The notes beneath the pieces were generated by a model. That model had not been told where the DNA came from, made no database searches, and saw only the letters and a list, made by a program, of their open reading frames with translations. From JAMXLO01 sp036494925 (GTDB taxonomy: Bacteria > Pseudomonadota > Alphaproteobacteria > Acetobacterales > Acetobacteraceae): a stretch of DNA of 16,493 nucleotides. Both the position numbers and the translations under genes were made by a program. The stretch is taken from NCBI GenBank assembly GCA_036494925.1, contig DASXNR010000124.1:1-16493 (forward strand), in the 5' to 3' direction. Within the stretch, counting starts at the first letter, position 1. Every line of letters begins with the position of its first letter. Shown here piece after piece: positions 8,601 to 16,420 of the stretch.

Positions 8601-9035
8601 GCCGATCGCGCCGCGCTTGACGTTGGGTGGTACCAACCCCGCTACCTCTGCATGCTGGCCGAAACCTACGCTCGGTCCAGCCAGGCTGAGGCCGGGTTGC
8701 GGGTGCTTGCCCAGGCGAAGGATCTGCTTGCGCGCAATGATGAGCATCTTTGGGGAGCGGAACTCGACCGAGTTGAAGGTGAGCTGCGTCGAGTACAAGG
8801 TGCACCGGTTGCGGACGTTGAGTTCTGCTTCGCGCGGTCTATTGCCAGAGCCCGCCAGCAGAATGCCAGGTCGCTGGAACTGCGCGCGGCAATCAGCCTG
8901 GCACGGCTGCGGCGTGACCGGGGCCAACGCAATGACGCCCGCGATCTTCTCTCGCCGATCTACGGGTGGTTCACCGAAGGCTTCGATACCGCAGATCTGA
9001 AAGAGGCGAAGGCACTGCTGGACGAGTTGACGTGA
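5676..9035 (+). CDS. SAM / class III nucleotidyl cyclase / AAA ATPase / TPR protein
   Basis: A 1119-residue multidomain signalling protein. Residues 1-60 form a SAM domain (AWLRGLGLEQYIQLFRDNDID, LKELGINSFGHRRRL). Residues about 88-265 are a class III adenylate/guanylate cyclase: metal-binding Asp97 (FCDLVGST) and Asp141 (MGDG), and the transition-state pair Asn213 and Arg217 (PNLAARLQ). The Lys normally three residues before the GD motif is Arg137 (ARYMGD). Residues about 280-570 are a STAND-like P-loop ATPase with Walker A GEPGIGKSR (312-320) and Walker B VLVIFEDLHWID (435-446). The rest is helical and TPR-like, ending at 1119. No membrane segment is visible, so it is probably a cytosolic sensor whose ATPase/TPR part gates the cyclase. 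It may make cAMP, but the Arg137 change leaves activity open. It stands alone, convergent with the GGDEF gene. Confidence 0.92.
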   Translation: MDVTAWLRGLGLEQYIQLFRDNDIDGETLCGMTAEDLKELGINSFGHRRRLFKAITVLRSETATGDMVRSATPATPASSSPPPIDAERRQLTVMFCDLVGSTALSTLFDPEDLRELIGNYHRAVADTVGRFDGFVARYMGDGALIYFGYPQAHEDDAERSVRAGLAVIEAVGRPPTRQDLRVRLGIATGLAVVGDLLGEGAAQERAVVGETPNLAARLQALAAPNTLIIGEATRRQVGGLFELADLGPQSLAGFAEPQPAWRVVGESRMLSRFEALRSEETPLVGRDEEVELLLRRWEQAKSREGRVVLISGEPGIGKSRLTVALSEQIGTDPHTRLRYFCSPHYQNSALYPVIVQLERAAGFERDDGPEEKLDKLETLLEPLAEIGDVSLLVELLSVPGGGRFAPLALTPQRKKERTFAALLRQLEGLARTQPVLVIFEDLHWIDPTSREFLDLVFARIDCLPVLLAATFRPEFQPPWVGQAYVTVLALNRLGRSDGAMMVERLAGSAALLPPDVIAEIVERTDGVPLFVEEMTRAVLEAGAERGKEVAASVPAARLGVPATLQASLMARLDRLGPAAKSVAQIGAAIGREFSYELAASVGELVEDRLQDALQRLVDAGLVFQRGTPPEAAYLFKHALVQDTAYGTLLRGPRRQLHARIAASLEAHFPDRAAREPELLAHHFAEAQQTERAIEHWLKAGERGTERSANLEAIRHMDRGLEALQTLPESPERDRLELALQLAMGAPSIAVYGYSAPQSGAAYSRARILCERLGEVEPLFATLSGEFVYSLVRGDYQVMRRLTDEARGVSQRLSSPVLRLTAHRLTAITAMYRGALCEARTEFEAILRLYDATHHRPPPVHYVHDPQVSALTYLAPVFWMLGFPDQASRSSVAAFQCAAELDQANLAAHVHNFAGAGLAELLTDVTAVQAHADAIIDLAERHSLGYWRVNGLILRGWAMARQGDAEAGIALMRRNSADRAALDVGWYQPRYLCMLAETYARSSQAEAGLRVLAQAKDLLARNDEHLWGAELDRVEGELRRVQGAPVADVEFCFARSIARARQQNARSLELRAAISLARLRRDRGQRNDARDLLSPIYGWFTEGFDTADLKEAKALLDELT

Positions 9036-9096
9036 GCCGGCCCGCCGGCACGACCAAAGTCCGGCGAGGCCACAAGCGACCTTCGGCTCTTGGTCG
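9036..9096. terminator. Stem-loops between convergent cyclase and GGDEF genes
   Basis: GCCGG (9036-9040) and CCGGC (9045-9049) form a tight hairpin directly after the cyclase stop codon. A larger inverted repeat, CGACCAA (9051-9057) with TTGGTCG (9090-9096), follows. Neither has a T-run, so intrinsic termination would be weak. The place between converging genes suits a bidirectional transcript end; the call is tentative. Confidence 0.3.
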
Positions 9097-9178
9097 GGGC
9101 ATAATTCGTGACACGACGTGATGGTTGTCACGTCAGATGACTGAGGTAAGGACGACGCATCGGGTGGTTGGCGCAGAA

Positions 9179-10054
9179 TCAGTTAGAGACCGACGCCAGA
9201 CGGATCGACGGCAGGCTGGCGGCAATTATTGCCCGATCCCGACCGGCCCGCTTGGCCTCGAAAAGGGCGGCGTCGGCAGCGCTGAGTGCAGCCGCGAGCG
9301 CCACCTCGGGTCTGTCCGGCCCCGCGATGGCAGCTACGCCGGCACTCGCCGTGACCGCTTGATCGGTGCCCCCTGGGTGGATCACGTCGGTGCGGACGCG
9401 CGCGCGCAGACGCTCTGCGGTTGCCAACGCCTGATCCGGACTGCTCGCCGGAAGCAGCAGCGCGAACTCCTCCCCGCCCAGCCGGCCGAGGAGGTCGCCG
9501 GCACGCAGGCCGCTGCTGATGATGGCGGTGAAGGCGCGCAGCACCGAATCCCCCGCATCGTGCCCATGCGTGTCGTTGATGGTCTTGAACCGATCGATGT
9601 CGAACATGATCACGGCCGCCGGCATGACGCGGCGGCGCGCTTGTGCGATGGCTGTCACAGCCTGCTCGAAGAATCCGCGCCGGTTCAGAGCCCCGGTCAG
9701 CGGGTCGGTGACGGTCAATCGTTCCAGGCTGGCTTGCGCACGGTCGCGCTGGCGCCAGGCGTGGATCAGCAACAGTGCCCAGAATGGCAACAGAATATCG
9801 AAGCCGAACAGCCAGAGCCAGCTGGCCAAGGGAATCGGATCGTGCGGCCGAAGGACAACGTTATCGATGGCATCATGGGATGACAGCACCGCGGCCACTG
9901 TAAGCAGTGCGCCGCCGACGCCCGCGGTGTGCCAAGGACGACCAAGAGCGCGTGCCACCAGCGCGTAGCGTAGCGTTAGAGCGACCGCCATCAATGAGAG
10001 TGCCGCCAGTGCGGCTCGGACGACCAGGTAGGTGACATCAAGAGGTTGCATCAT
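9179..10054 (-). CDS. Membrane GGDEF diguanylate cyclase
   Basis: A 291-residue protein with an N-terminal membrane part of probably three helices (about residues 8-34, 44-60 and 77-100) and a GGDEF domain (about 112-275). The domain has DPLTGALNRR (117-126), metal-binding Asp152 in MFDIDRFK, the active-site GGEEF (193-197) and, exactly five residues earlier, an inhibitory-site RxxD (RAGD, 184-187). It should therefore make c-di-GMP from two GTP and be product-inhibited. There is no EAL or HD-GYP domain. The membrane part is too short for a large periplasmic sensor, so it may sense lipids or a partner. The first ATG is followed directly by a second (10051), and neither has a strong ribosome site. 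It is divergent from the histidine kinase gene. Confidence 0.93.
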   Translation of the reverse strand: MMQPLDVTYLVVRAALAALSLMAVALTLRYALVARALGRPWHTAGVGGALLTVAAVLSSHDAIDNVVLRPHDPIPLASWLWLFGFDILLPFWALLLIHAWRQRDRAQASLERLTVTDPLTGALNRRGFFEQAVTAIAQARRRVMPAAVIMFDIDRFKTINDTHGHDAGDSVLRAFTAIISSGLRAGDLLGRLGGEEFALLLPASSPDQALATAERLRARVRTDVIHPGGTDQAVTASAGVAAIAGPDRPEVALAAALSAADAALFEAKRAGRDRAIIAASLPSIRLASVSN

Positions 10055-10233
10055 CTGTTCAGCGCAATTTCGGTGTCCTGCCGGATCGGATTATGCTGAC
10101 AAGCAGCGCGGCGTCCAGGCATCGGCGATTCCGCCGAGACGCGCGGTGCAGCTGGACCCGAACGGCAGACCCCAACTACATAAGCCTCACATTGCGGACT
10201 GACCATCAGTTGCCGTCGGGGAAGTTGCGGTCG
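10055..10233. promoter_or_regulatory. Divergent region, GGDEF gene / histidine kinase gene
   Basis: The 179 bases between the divergent starts should contain both promoters. I could not pick out a convincing -35/-10 pair. An open reading frame runs in from 10093 into the kinase, but its first 47 codons look non-coding (basic, Arg-rich) and come before the better start. Confidence 0.4.
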
Positions 10234-11916
10234 ATGCGTTCATACTGGCTACTGATCGCTGCGGCTCTGCTCGTTCCCGCGACCCTGTTCGTCGGGGCAG
10301 CATGGCAGACCAGAGCAGATGCGCTACGGGACGGCGAAGCAGAGGTCGTTCGTTCGGTCGCCGAATTACGCGACGATACGGAGACGATGCTCGATGCCGA
10401 GAAACGCACGCTCGCCATCGTTGACGAACATATTCGAGGATTGACCTGGGAGGACATAGCCAAGCCCGAGACGAGCGCCTTCCTCGGTACGCTGGCCTCC
10501 GGTATGGAGGGAGTTGGATCGATCTGGATCGCCGATCCCGATGGATACGTCAGGGCCGCGAGTGAACCTCTGGGCCGGGGCGTCCGCGTGCCGGAGCAAG
10601 GGGTTTTCGCAACGAACCAGCACGACGACACGGGCATCTACTTAAGTACCGTGATAGAAGGCGCCCCACCTCGCGCCATTTCCATTGACATGGTGCGCAG
10701 TCGATCGGCGCCGAACGGCACTTTCAATGGCACCATCCATGCTGCCGTGAACGAAGCTTATTTTGCGCATCTTTTCCAAATGGCCGCGCCGACTGCGGAT
10801 GATGCCGTGCTGGTGCGCGGCGACGGGGAGGTTCTCGCCAGCGGTTCCAAGGTCGCGAACTACTATCTGAACCCCGGCACACCGTTGATGCAACATATAG
10901 CTGCGCAACCGGGAGGTCAGAACTTCGCCGATCGGGAACAGCTGTACTCGTACCTGAAACTACCCGACCTGCCGGTGTATATCGGCCTTGGCGTCAACCA
11001 ATCAACGATCCTGCAGCGCTGGTATGAGGACCTCATGGTTTATGGCGTTGCCGCTGCGGCCGCGTCACTGGCCCTGTTCGGCGTCTCATGGATGGTGATC
11101 CAACGCGCGAAATCGGAGCGAGAGGCACTGGAACGGCTCAATTCCGAGACGCAGAAGCGTCTGGAGGCTGAACGCCGGTTGCACGTCGCGCAACGGCTGG
11201 AAGCTGTAGGTCAACTCACCGCTGGCATTGCACACGACTTCAACAATCTACTGGCGGTCATTTTAGGTAGCCTCGAATTGCTGACGACAGCGGCAGATCA
11301 CGAGAGAATACAGCAGTTGGTGGCACGCGCACGCCGTGCGGGTGAGCGGGCGGCTCGTCTTATATCGAGTCTGCTGAGTTTCGCGGGAAGGCAAACATTG
11401 CAAATTCAGACCGTGAACCTGAATGATCTGCTCAGAGAGCTGTTTCCGCTTCTGGAGCAGAGCGTGGGCGGGTCGATTCGGATTGCGTCGGCTTTCGATC
11501 CCGCGTTGCAGGACTGCCGTACGGATCCCGGCCAACTGGAGACTGCACTGCTGAACCTCGCCTTGAATGCAAAAGACGCCATGCCGAAGGGTGGCACCCT
11601 TTCTATTTCGACTCGAAACTTCCGATCAGCCGAAGCCGGTTTGGCCGACAACATTGGTTCAGTGGCCAGGTCCTGGGTTGCCATTGCCATGCGCGATACC
11701 GGGGGTGGCATGTCTGATGAAGTCAAGGCGCATGTTTTTGAACCATTTTTCACTACCAAGGAGGTCGGTGAGGGCAGCGGTCTTGGACTAAGTCAAGTAC
11801 TTGGGTTTGTTCAGCAGGTCGGCGGACGCGTCACCGTTGATAGCGAACCCGGCCACGGGACAACGGTGACACTCCATTTCCCGCCGGTCGAGTCGGACCC
11901 GGTAGCACCTGCTTGA
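10234..11916 (+). CDS. Membrane sensor histidine kinase, orphan
   Basis: A 560-residue histidine kinase when started at ATG 10234, which has GGGGAAG about 9 bases upstream and puts the first membrane helix (YWLLIAAALLVPATLFVGAAW) at the N-terminus; an in-frame ATG at 10093 adds 47 unlikely residues. A roughly 240-residue periplasmic sensor follows, Cache-like in pattern (SIWIADPDGYVRAAS, YYLNPGTP, FADREQLYSYLKLPDLPVYIGLGV), then a second helix near 269-289 and a coiled linker. The dimerisation domain has GIAHDFNNLL with His334 as phospho-acceptor. The ATPase domain has the N box (LNLALNAKDAM, Asn445), DTGGGM (488-493), FEPFFTTK and GSGLGLS. No receiver domain or response regulator gene lies nearby, so its partner is elsewhere. 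The ligand is unknown. Confidence 0.9.
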   Translation: MRSYWLLIAAALLVPATLFVGAAWQTRADALRDGEAEVVRSVAELRDDTETMLDAEKRTLAIVDEHIRGLTWEDIAKPETSAFLGTLASGMEGVGSIWIADPDGYVRAASEPLGRGVRVPEQGVFATNQHDDTGIYLSTVIEGAPPRAISIDMVRSRSAPNGTFNGTIHAAVNEAYFAHLFQMAAPTADDAVLVRGDGEVLASGSKVANYYLNPGTPLMQHIAAQPGGQNFADREQLYSYLKLPDLPVYIGLGVNQSTILQRWYEDLMVYGVAAAAASLALFGVSWMVIQRAKSEREALERLNSETQKRLEAERRLHVAQRLEAVGQLTAGIAHDFNNLLAVILGSLELLTTAADHERIQQLVARARRAGERAARLISSLLSFAGRQTLQIQTVNLNDLLRELFPLLEQSVGGSIRIASAFDPALQDCRTDPGQLETALLNLALNAKDAMPKGGTLSISTRNFRSAEAGLADNIGSVARSWVAIAMRDTGGGMSDEVKAHVFEPFFTTKEVGEGSGLGLSQVLGFVQQVGGRVTVDSEPGHGTTVTLHFPPVESDPVAPA

Positions 11917-11928
11917 CCTAGTTGAATT

Positions 11929-11950
11929 CACTGACCGACTCCCGTCAGTG
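11929..11950. promoter_or_regulatory. Perfect inverted repeat between kinase and alcohol dehydrogenase
   Basis: CACTGAC (11929-11935) and GTCAGTG (11944-11950) are perfect complements around an 8-base spacer. The repeat lies 12 bases after the kinase stop and 77 bases before the dehydrogenase start. It is not followed by T residues, so an operator in the dehydrogenase promoter is at least as likely as a terminator. Confidence 0.4.
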
Positions 11951-12027
11951 GTCGCTGGTGCGGCCCCTGGACCGGCCTGCCCCCCATGGGTAGCATCCCA
12001 GCCACAACTAAGTTGGGGAGGAAACCG

Positions 12028-13119
12028 ATGCGCGCCGCCGTCATGCACGAGGCCAGGCAGCCGCTGGCCATCGAGACTCTCGAGGTCGCGAAACCGAAGG
12101 CGCACGAGGTGTTGCTCCGTACCGCCTATGCCGGTCTGTGCCACAGCGACCTGCACTTTATGGAAGGCCTCTACCCAATGCCGACGCCGTGCGTGCTCGG
12201 CCATGAGTCATCGGCGGTGGTCGAGGAGGTGGGCAGCGAGGTCAGCTACGTGAAGCCCGGCGACCGCGTGATCACCTGCACCTCGGTGTTCTGCGGCACC
12301 TGCTACTATTGCACCTCCGGTCGCCCCAATCTCTGCGACAACGTGACGGTGAAGATGCCGCCCGGGGTGGCGCAGCGGCTGTTCTGGCAAGGCAAGCCGA
12401 TCGTGCAGTGCTTCAACCTGTCATCGTTCGCCGAACAGTTGCTGGTGCACGAGAACGCGGTGGTGAAGATCGCCGACGATATCCCGCTCAATATCGGCTG
12501 CCTGGTGGGTTGCGGCGTCATCACCGGCGCGGGCGCGGTGATCAACACGGCGAAGGTGCCGGCCGGCGCCACCGTCGCGGTGTTCGGCTGCGGCGGCATC
12601 GGTCTTTCGGCGGTCAACGGCGCGGCCATCGCGGGTGCGGACCGGATCATCGCGATCGACACCGTGTCCTCCAAGCTGGATGTCGCGAAGCTGATGGGCG
12701 CGACCGACGTGATCAATGCCAGCAATGTCGATCCGGTGGAGGCGCTCAAGGAGATGACCGGTGGCGGTGTAGAATATGCGTTCGAGGCGGTCGGGCTGAA
12801 GAAAACGGCCGAGCAGAGTTTCCAGTGCCTTCGCGCCGGCGGCACCGCGACGATCATCGGCATGGTGCCATATGGGATGAAGATCGAACTGCACGGCTAC
12901 GACTTCCTGCGCGAGCGGAAGATCCAGGGCTCCTCGATGGGCAGCAACCGGTTCCGGGTCGACATGCCGCGGCTGCTGAACTCGTGGAAGAAGGGCGGGC
13001 TGAAACTCGATCACCTGATCTCGTCGCACATCAAGCTGGACGACATCAACGAAGGCTACGCCAGGCTGAAGGGCGGCGAGGTGCTGCGGCAGCTGATCGA
13101 CTTCGGTGTCGCCAAGTAG
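12028..13119 (+). CDS. Zinc-dependent alcohol dehydrogenase (class III-like MDR)
   Basis: A 363-residue medium-chain dehydrogenase. Start ATG 12028 has GGGGAGG 6-7 bases upstream; an ATG at 11986 is in frame but adds 14 residues without a good ribosome site. Catalytic zinc ligands are Cys38 (GLCHSD), His59 (GHES) and Cys162 (VGCGVITGAGA). Structural zinc ligands are Cys89, Cys92, Cys95 and Cys103 (CGTCYYC...NLC). The Rossmann fold has GCGGIG (187-192) with Asp211 at the end of the next strand, indicating NAD over NADP. The pattern is that of class III-like dehydrogenases, including the NDMA-dependent and formaldehyde-type relatives, which oxidise primary alcohols or thiol adducts of aldehydes. 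The precise substrate cannot be told. It is transcribed alone in this window; a 7-bp inverted repeat lies in its upstream region. Confidence 0.92.
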   Translation: MRAAVMHEARQPLAIETLEVAKPKAHEVLLRTAYAGLCHSDLHFMEGLYPMPTPCVLGHESSAVVEEVGSEVSYVKPGDRVITCTSVFCGTCYYCTSGRPNLCDNVTVKMPPGVAQRLFWQGKPIVQCFNLSSFAEQLLVHENAVVKIADDIPLNIGCLVGCGVITGAGAVINTAKVPAGATVAVFGCGGIGLSAVNGAAIAGADRIIAIDTVSSKLDVAKLMGATDVINASNVDPVEALKEMTGGGVEYAFEAVGLKKTAEQSFQCLRAGGTATIIGMVPYGMKIELHGYDFLRERKIQGSSMGSNRFRVDMPRLLNSWKKGGLKLDHLISSHIKLDDINEGYARLKGGEVLRQLIDFGVAK

Positions 13120-13172
13120 GTCCGTCTCCGTGGGAGCGGGATTGACGCGATGTGCGAGGCGGTGATTCGGCG

Positions 13173-13436
13173 CTAACCTAGCCCGAGAGCCTTGCGTAGG
13201 GCTGCATTGATCCGCGACTGCCACCCCGGACCGGCGGCGCGAAAATGCGCCAGTACATCGGGGTCGAGCCGTATGCTGACCGCCTGCTTCGGTGCAGTCC
13301 TTTTCGGCCGACCGCCACGGCGTACCGACTTGTTGCCCGCATACAGATCCGCAGTCGCGAACCAATTCTCCGTCAACTCCGGCGCATCGTCCGGATCAGT
13401 CCAGGTGGCCTTGGAAGCGCGCTTTTTCCCGGTCAT
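13173..13436 (-). CDS. BrnA-type antitoxin without an adjacent toxin gene
   Basis: An 87-residue protein with the BrnA pattern: a basic N-terminus (MTGKKRASKATW), an acidic segment (DPDDAPELTENWFATADLY), a Lys/Arg linker (GRPKRTAPKQ) and a C-terminal ribbon-helix-helix (AVSIRLDPDVLAHFRAAGPGWQSRINAALRKAL). BrnA proteins bind DNA as dimers and neutralise BrnT ribonucleases, whose gene normally lies just upstream in the same operon. Here the sequence upstream on this strand (13437 on) has no BrnT-like frame and runs into the thiC control region. GAGG lies 8 bases before ATG 13436. It may be an orphan antitoxin or a stand-alone regulator that represses its own gene. It is divergent from thiC. Confidence 0.85.
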   Translation of the reverse strand: MTGKKRASKATWTDPDDAPELTENWFATADLYAGNKSVRRGGRPKRTAPKQAVSIRLDPDVLAHFRAAGPGWQSRINAALRKALGLG

Positions 13437-13494
13437 GTCCGTGCCTCAAGGAGATAATCAGTCTTCTTGCCAACCGCCAAAGATGGTCACGCAT

Positions 13495-13523
13495 TTGACA
13501 CCGTCCCCATCCCACCCCATGCT
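13495..13523 (+). promoter_or_regulatory. Putative promoter of the thiC riboswitch transcript
   Basis: TTGACA (13495-13500) is a perfect sigma-70-type -35 box. A weak -10 candidate, CATGCT (13518-13523), lies 17 bases later, placing the transcript start close to the first base of the riboswitch. The -35 box and the spacing support the call; the -10 match is only 3 of 6. Confidence 0.45.
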
Positions 13524-13524
13524 G

Positions 13525-13638
13525 CCCGGCTACCGAGGGGAGCCCCGCCGCAGGGGGCTGAGAGACCGCCAGGACCGCGCAACGCGGCGGCGCGGTGACC
13601 CTTGAACCTGAACCGGGTCATGCCGGCGTAGGGACGGG
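13525..13638 (+). promoter_or_regulatory. TPP riboswitch (THI element) aptamer
   Basis: All conserved THI-box blocks appear in order: ACCGAGGGGAGCCCC (from 13532), GGGGGCTGAGA ending at 13563, ACCCTTGAACCTGA with the GACCC/GGGTC stem, and GCCGGCGTAGGGA ending at 13634. P1 is CCCG (13525-13528) with CGGG (13635-13638). An extra hairpin, CCGCG-CAA-CGCGG (13575-13587), sits in the variable region between CTGAGA and ACCC. The aptamer binds thiamine pyrophosphate and lowers expression of the downstream thiamine gene, here thiC. Confidence 0.96.
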
Positions 13639-13697
13639 TGCCTCCGCAATCGCTCCACCCGTTCTCCGTCGCACCGCCCGCGAGCGCGATTGAGGAG
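13634..13697 (+). promoter_or_regulatory. Riboswitch expression platform sequestering the thiC ribosome site
   Basis: Two mutually exclusive helices can be drawn. Helix A: ACGGGTG (13634-13640), which includes the 3' strand of P1, pairs perfectly with CACCCGT (13656-13662). Helix B: CTCC (13642-13645) and CAATCGC (13647-13653) pair with GCGATTG (13686-13692) and GGAG (13694-13697), 11 bp with one G/A mismatch, which covers the thiC ribosome site GAGGAG (13692-13697). Helix B's 5' arm is inside the 15-base loop of helix A. TPP binding should lock P1, release helix A and let helix B hide the ribosome site. The pairing is seen; the switching is inferred. Confidence 0.65.
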
Positions 13698-13703
13698 ACG
13701 CCC

Positions 13704-15530
<1,827 letters not shown>

Positions 15531-15800
15531 TGGGCGTCGCCAACCCGGTGAGGCGGTTCCCGCCGCAGTAAAGCCACCGTCCACCGGGATATCGACGGCT
15601 CGGGCAACGGGGATCGTCCGGTTCGCCGGACAGCTCGGCTGGCCACTCTTCACAACGTTCGACCAGCGTGGGCACTCGCACTCCCGGCCGGTCGAGTTCG
15701 CGACCCGCTTGTCGCGCGACCAGAAGCTCGCTGCCGCGATTGCGGATCGGCCGCGGACCAGCCATGTTGGAAGTGGCCTTTTGGGAGACTGCGGCGGCAG
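15531..15800. other. Gap between thiC and the AraC gene with a possible SDR remnant
   Basis: This 270-base gap has no intact gene. On the minus strand, 15555-15602 reads AVDIPVDGGFTAAG, which resembles the C-terminal end of short-chain dehydrogenases (a VDGGFTA motif near the last residues). Before and after this motif the frame does not look like an SDR, and no stop follows at the usual place. It may be a decayed fragment or a coincidence. I see no clear terminator for thiC. The promoter of the AraC gene should lie in the second half. Confidence 0.3.
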
Positions 15801-16420
15801 ATGCGAGATCCCCCGAACTGGTTCCTTGACCTGGCGAATGCCTCGGCCAGCGGTGATCGGTGCGTGCCGCGCGGCGTCGCAAAGGCATTGCGGTTCATGC
15901 GAAACAACCTGGCTGCACACCTCCGTGATAGCGTGATTGCGACAGCGGCCGGCGTCCCCCAGCGTACTTTGCGCCGGCAGTTTCAGGCCTTCACGGGACA
16001 CGCGCCGGTCGCGCTCCACCGCAATATGCGGTTGGACGCGGCGCGCCGAGCATTACAGGACGACCTGTCCGGAATGGACGTGACTCCCGTCGCTGCAGCG
16101 CACGGCTTCAATAACTTCGGTCGTTTCACGGCCCAGTATCGACGCCGGTTCGGCGAAGTGCCGTCGGAAACGGTCGGGAAGCGCCGGCTGAGCCTGGTGC
16201 AACTGCCACCGCAGGCGCTCCGCGAACGAGTGACACTTGCGGTTTTCCGTTCACCTGTAGCGATGCATCCGTCGACCCAACCCTTGCCGGCGTGACGACC
16301 GACCGTGTCATCTCGGCGCTTGCCAGAACGCGTTGGCTCAATGTGCTGGGGACAGAGGGCAGCCGGGCCGCCAGCCACCAGCCCGACGTCACCGCTTCAC
16401 GGAGTGCGCAGTATGTCGTG
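15801..16420 (+). pseudogene. AraC regulator with TolB/FlgO-like domain: frameshifted and cut by contig end
   Basis: From ATG 15801 the first 149 codons give a short N-terminus (NWFLDLANAS) and an AraC helix-turn-helix domain (about residues 25-130: IATAAGVPQRTLRRQFQAFTGHAPVAL, PVAAAHGFNNFGRFTAQYRRRFGEVPSET). In this frame the gene stops at 16295 with a senseless tail. If one C is added near 16245-16248 (VTLAVF becoming VTLAVFPF), frame 2 stays open and reads SDASVDPTLAGVTTDRVISALARTRW-LNVL...SAQYVV up to 16420. That matches the start of the TolB/FlgO-like domain found in fusions of DNA-binding and TPR regulators (LAVLPF, then IxxALSRxRWLxV, then ARYVLxG). So a single missing base hides a longer protein, whose remainder lies beyond the window. 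A sequencing error is as likely as a real mutation. The target genes are unknown. Confidence 0.75.

Noticed and set aside
8019..9131. A 370-codon minus-strand open frame over the end of the cyclase gene
   Set aside because: Antisense to a well-supported coding region, with no domain and unusual composition.
10093..10233. 47 additional N-terminal codons of the histidine kinase
   Set aside because: Arg-rich, no ribosome site, and it would put a basic segment in front of the first membrane helix; ATG 10234 has a good ribosome site.
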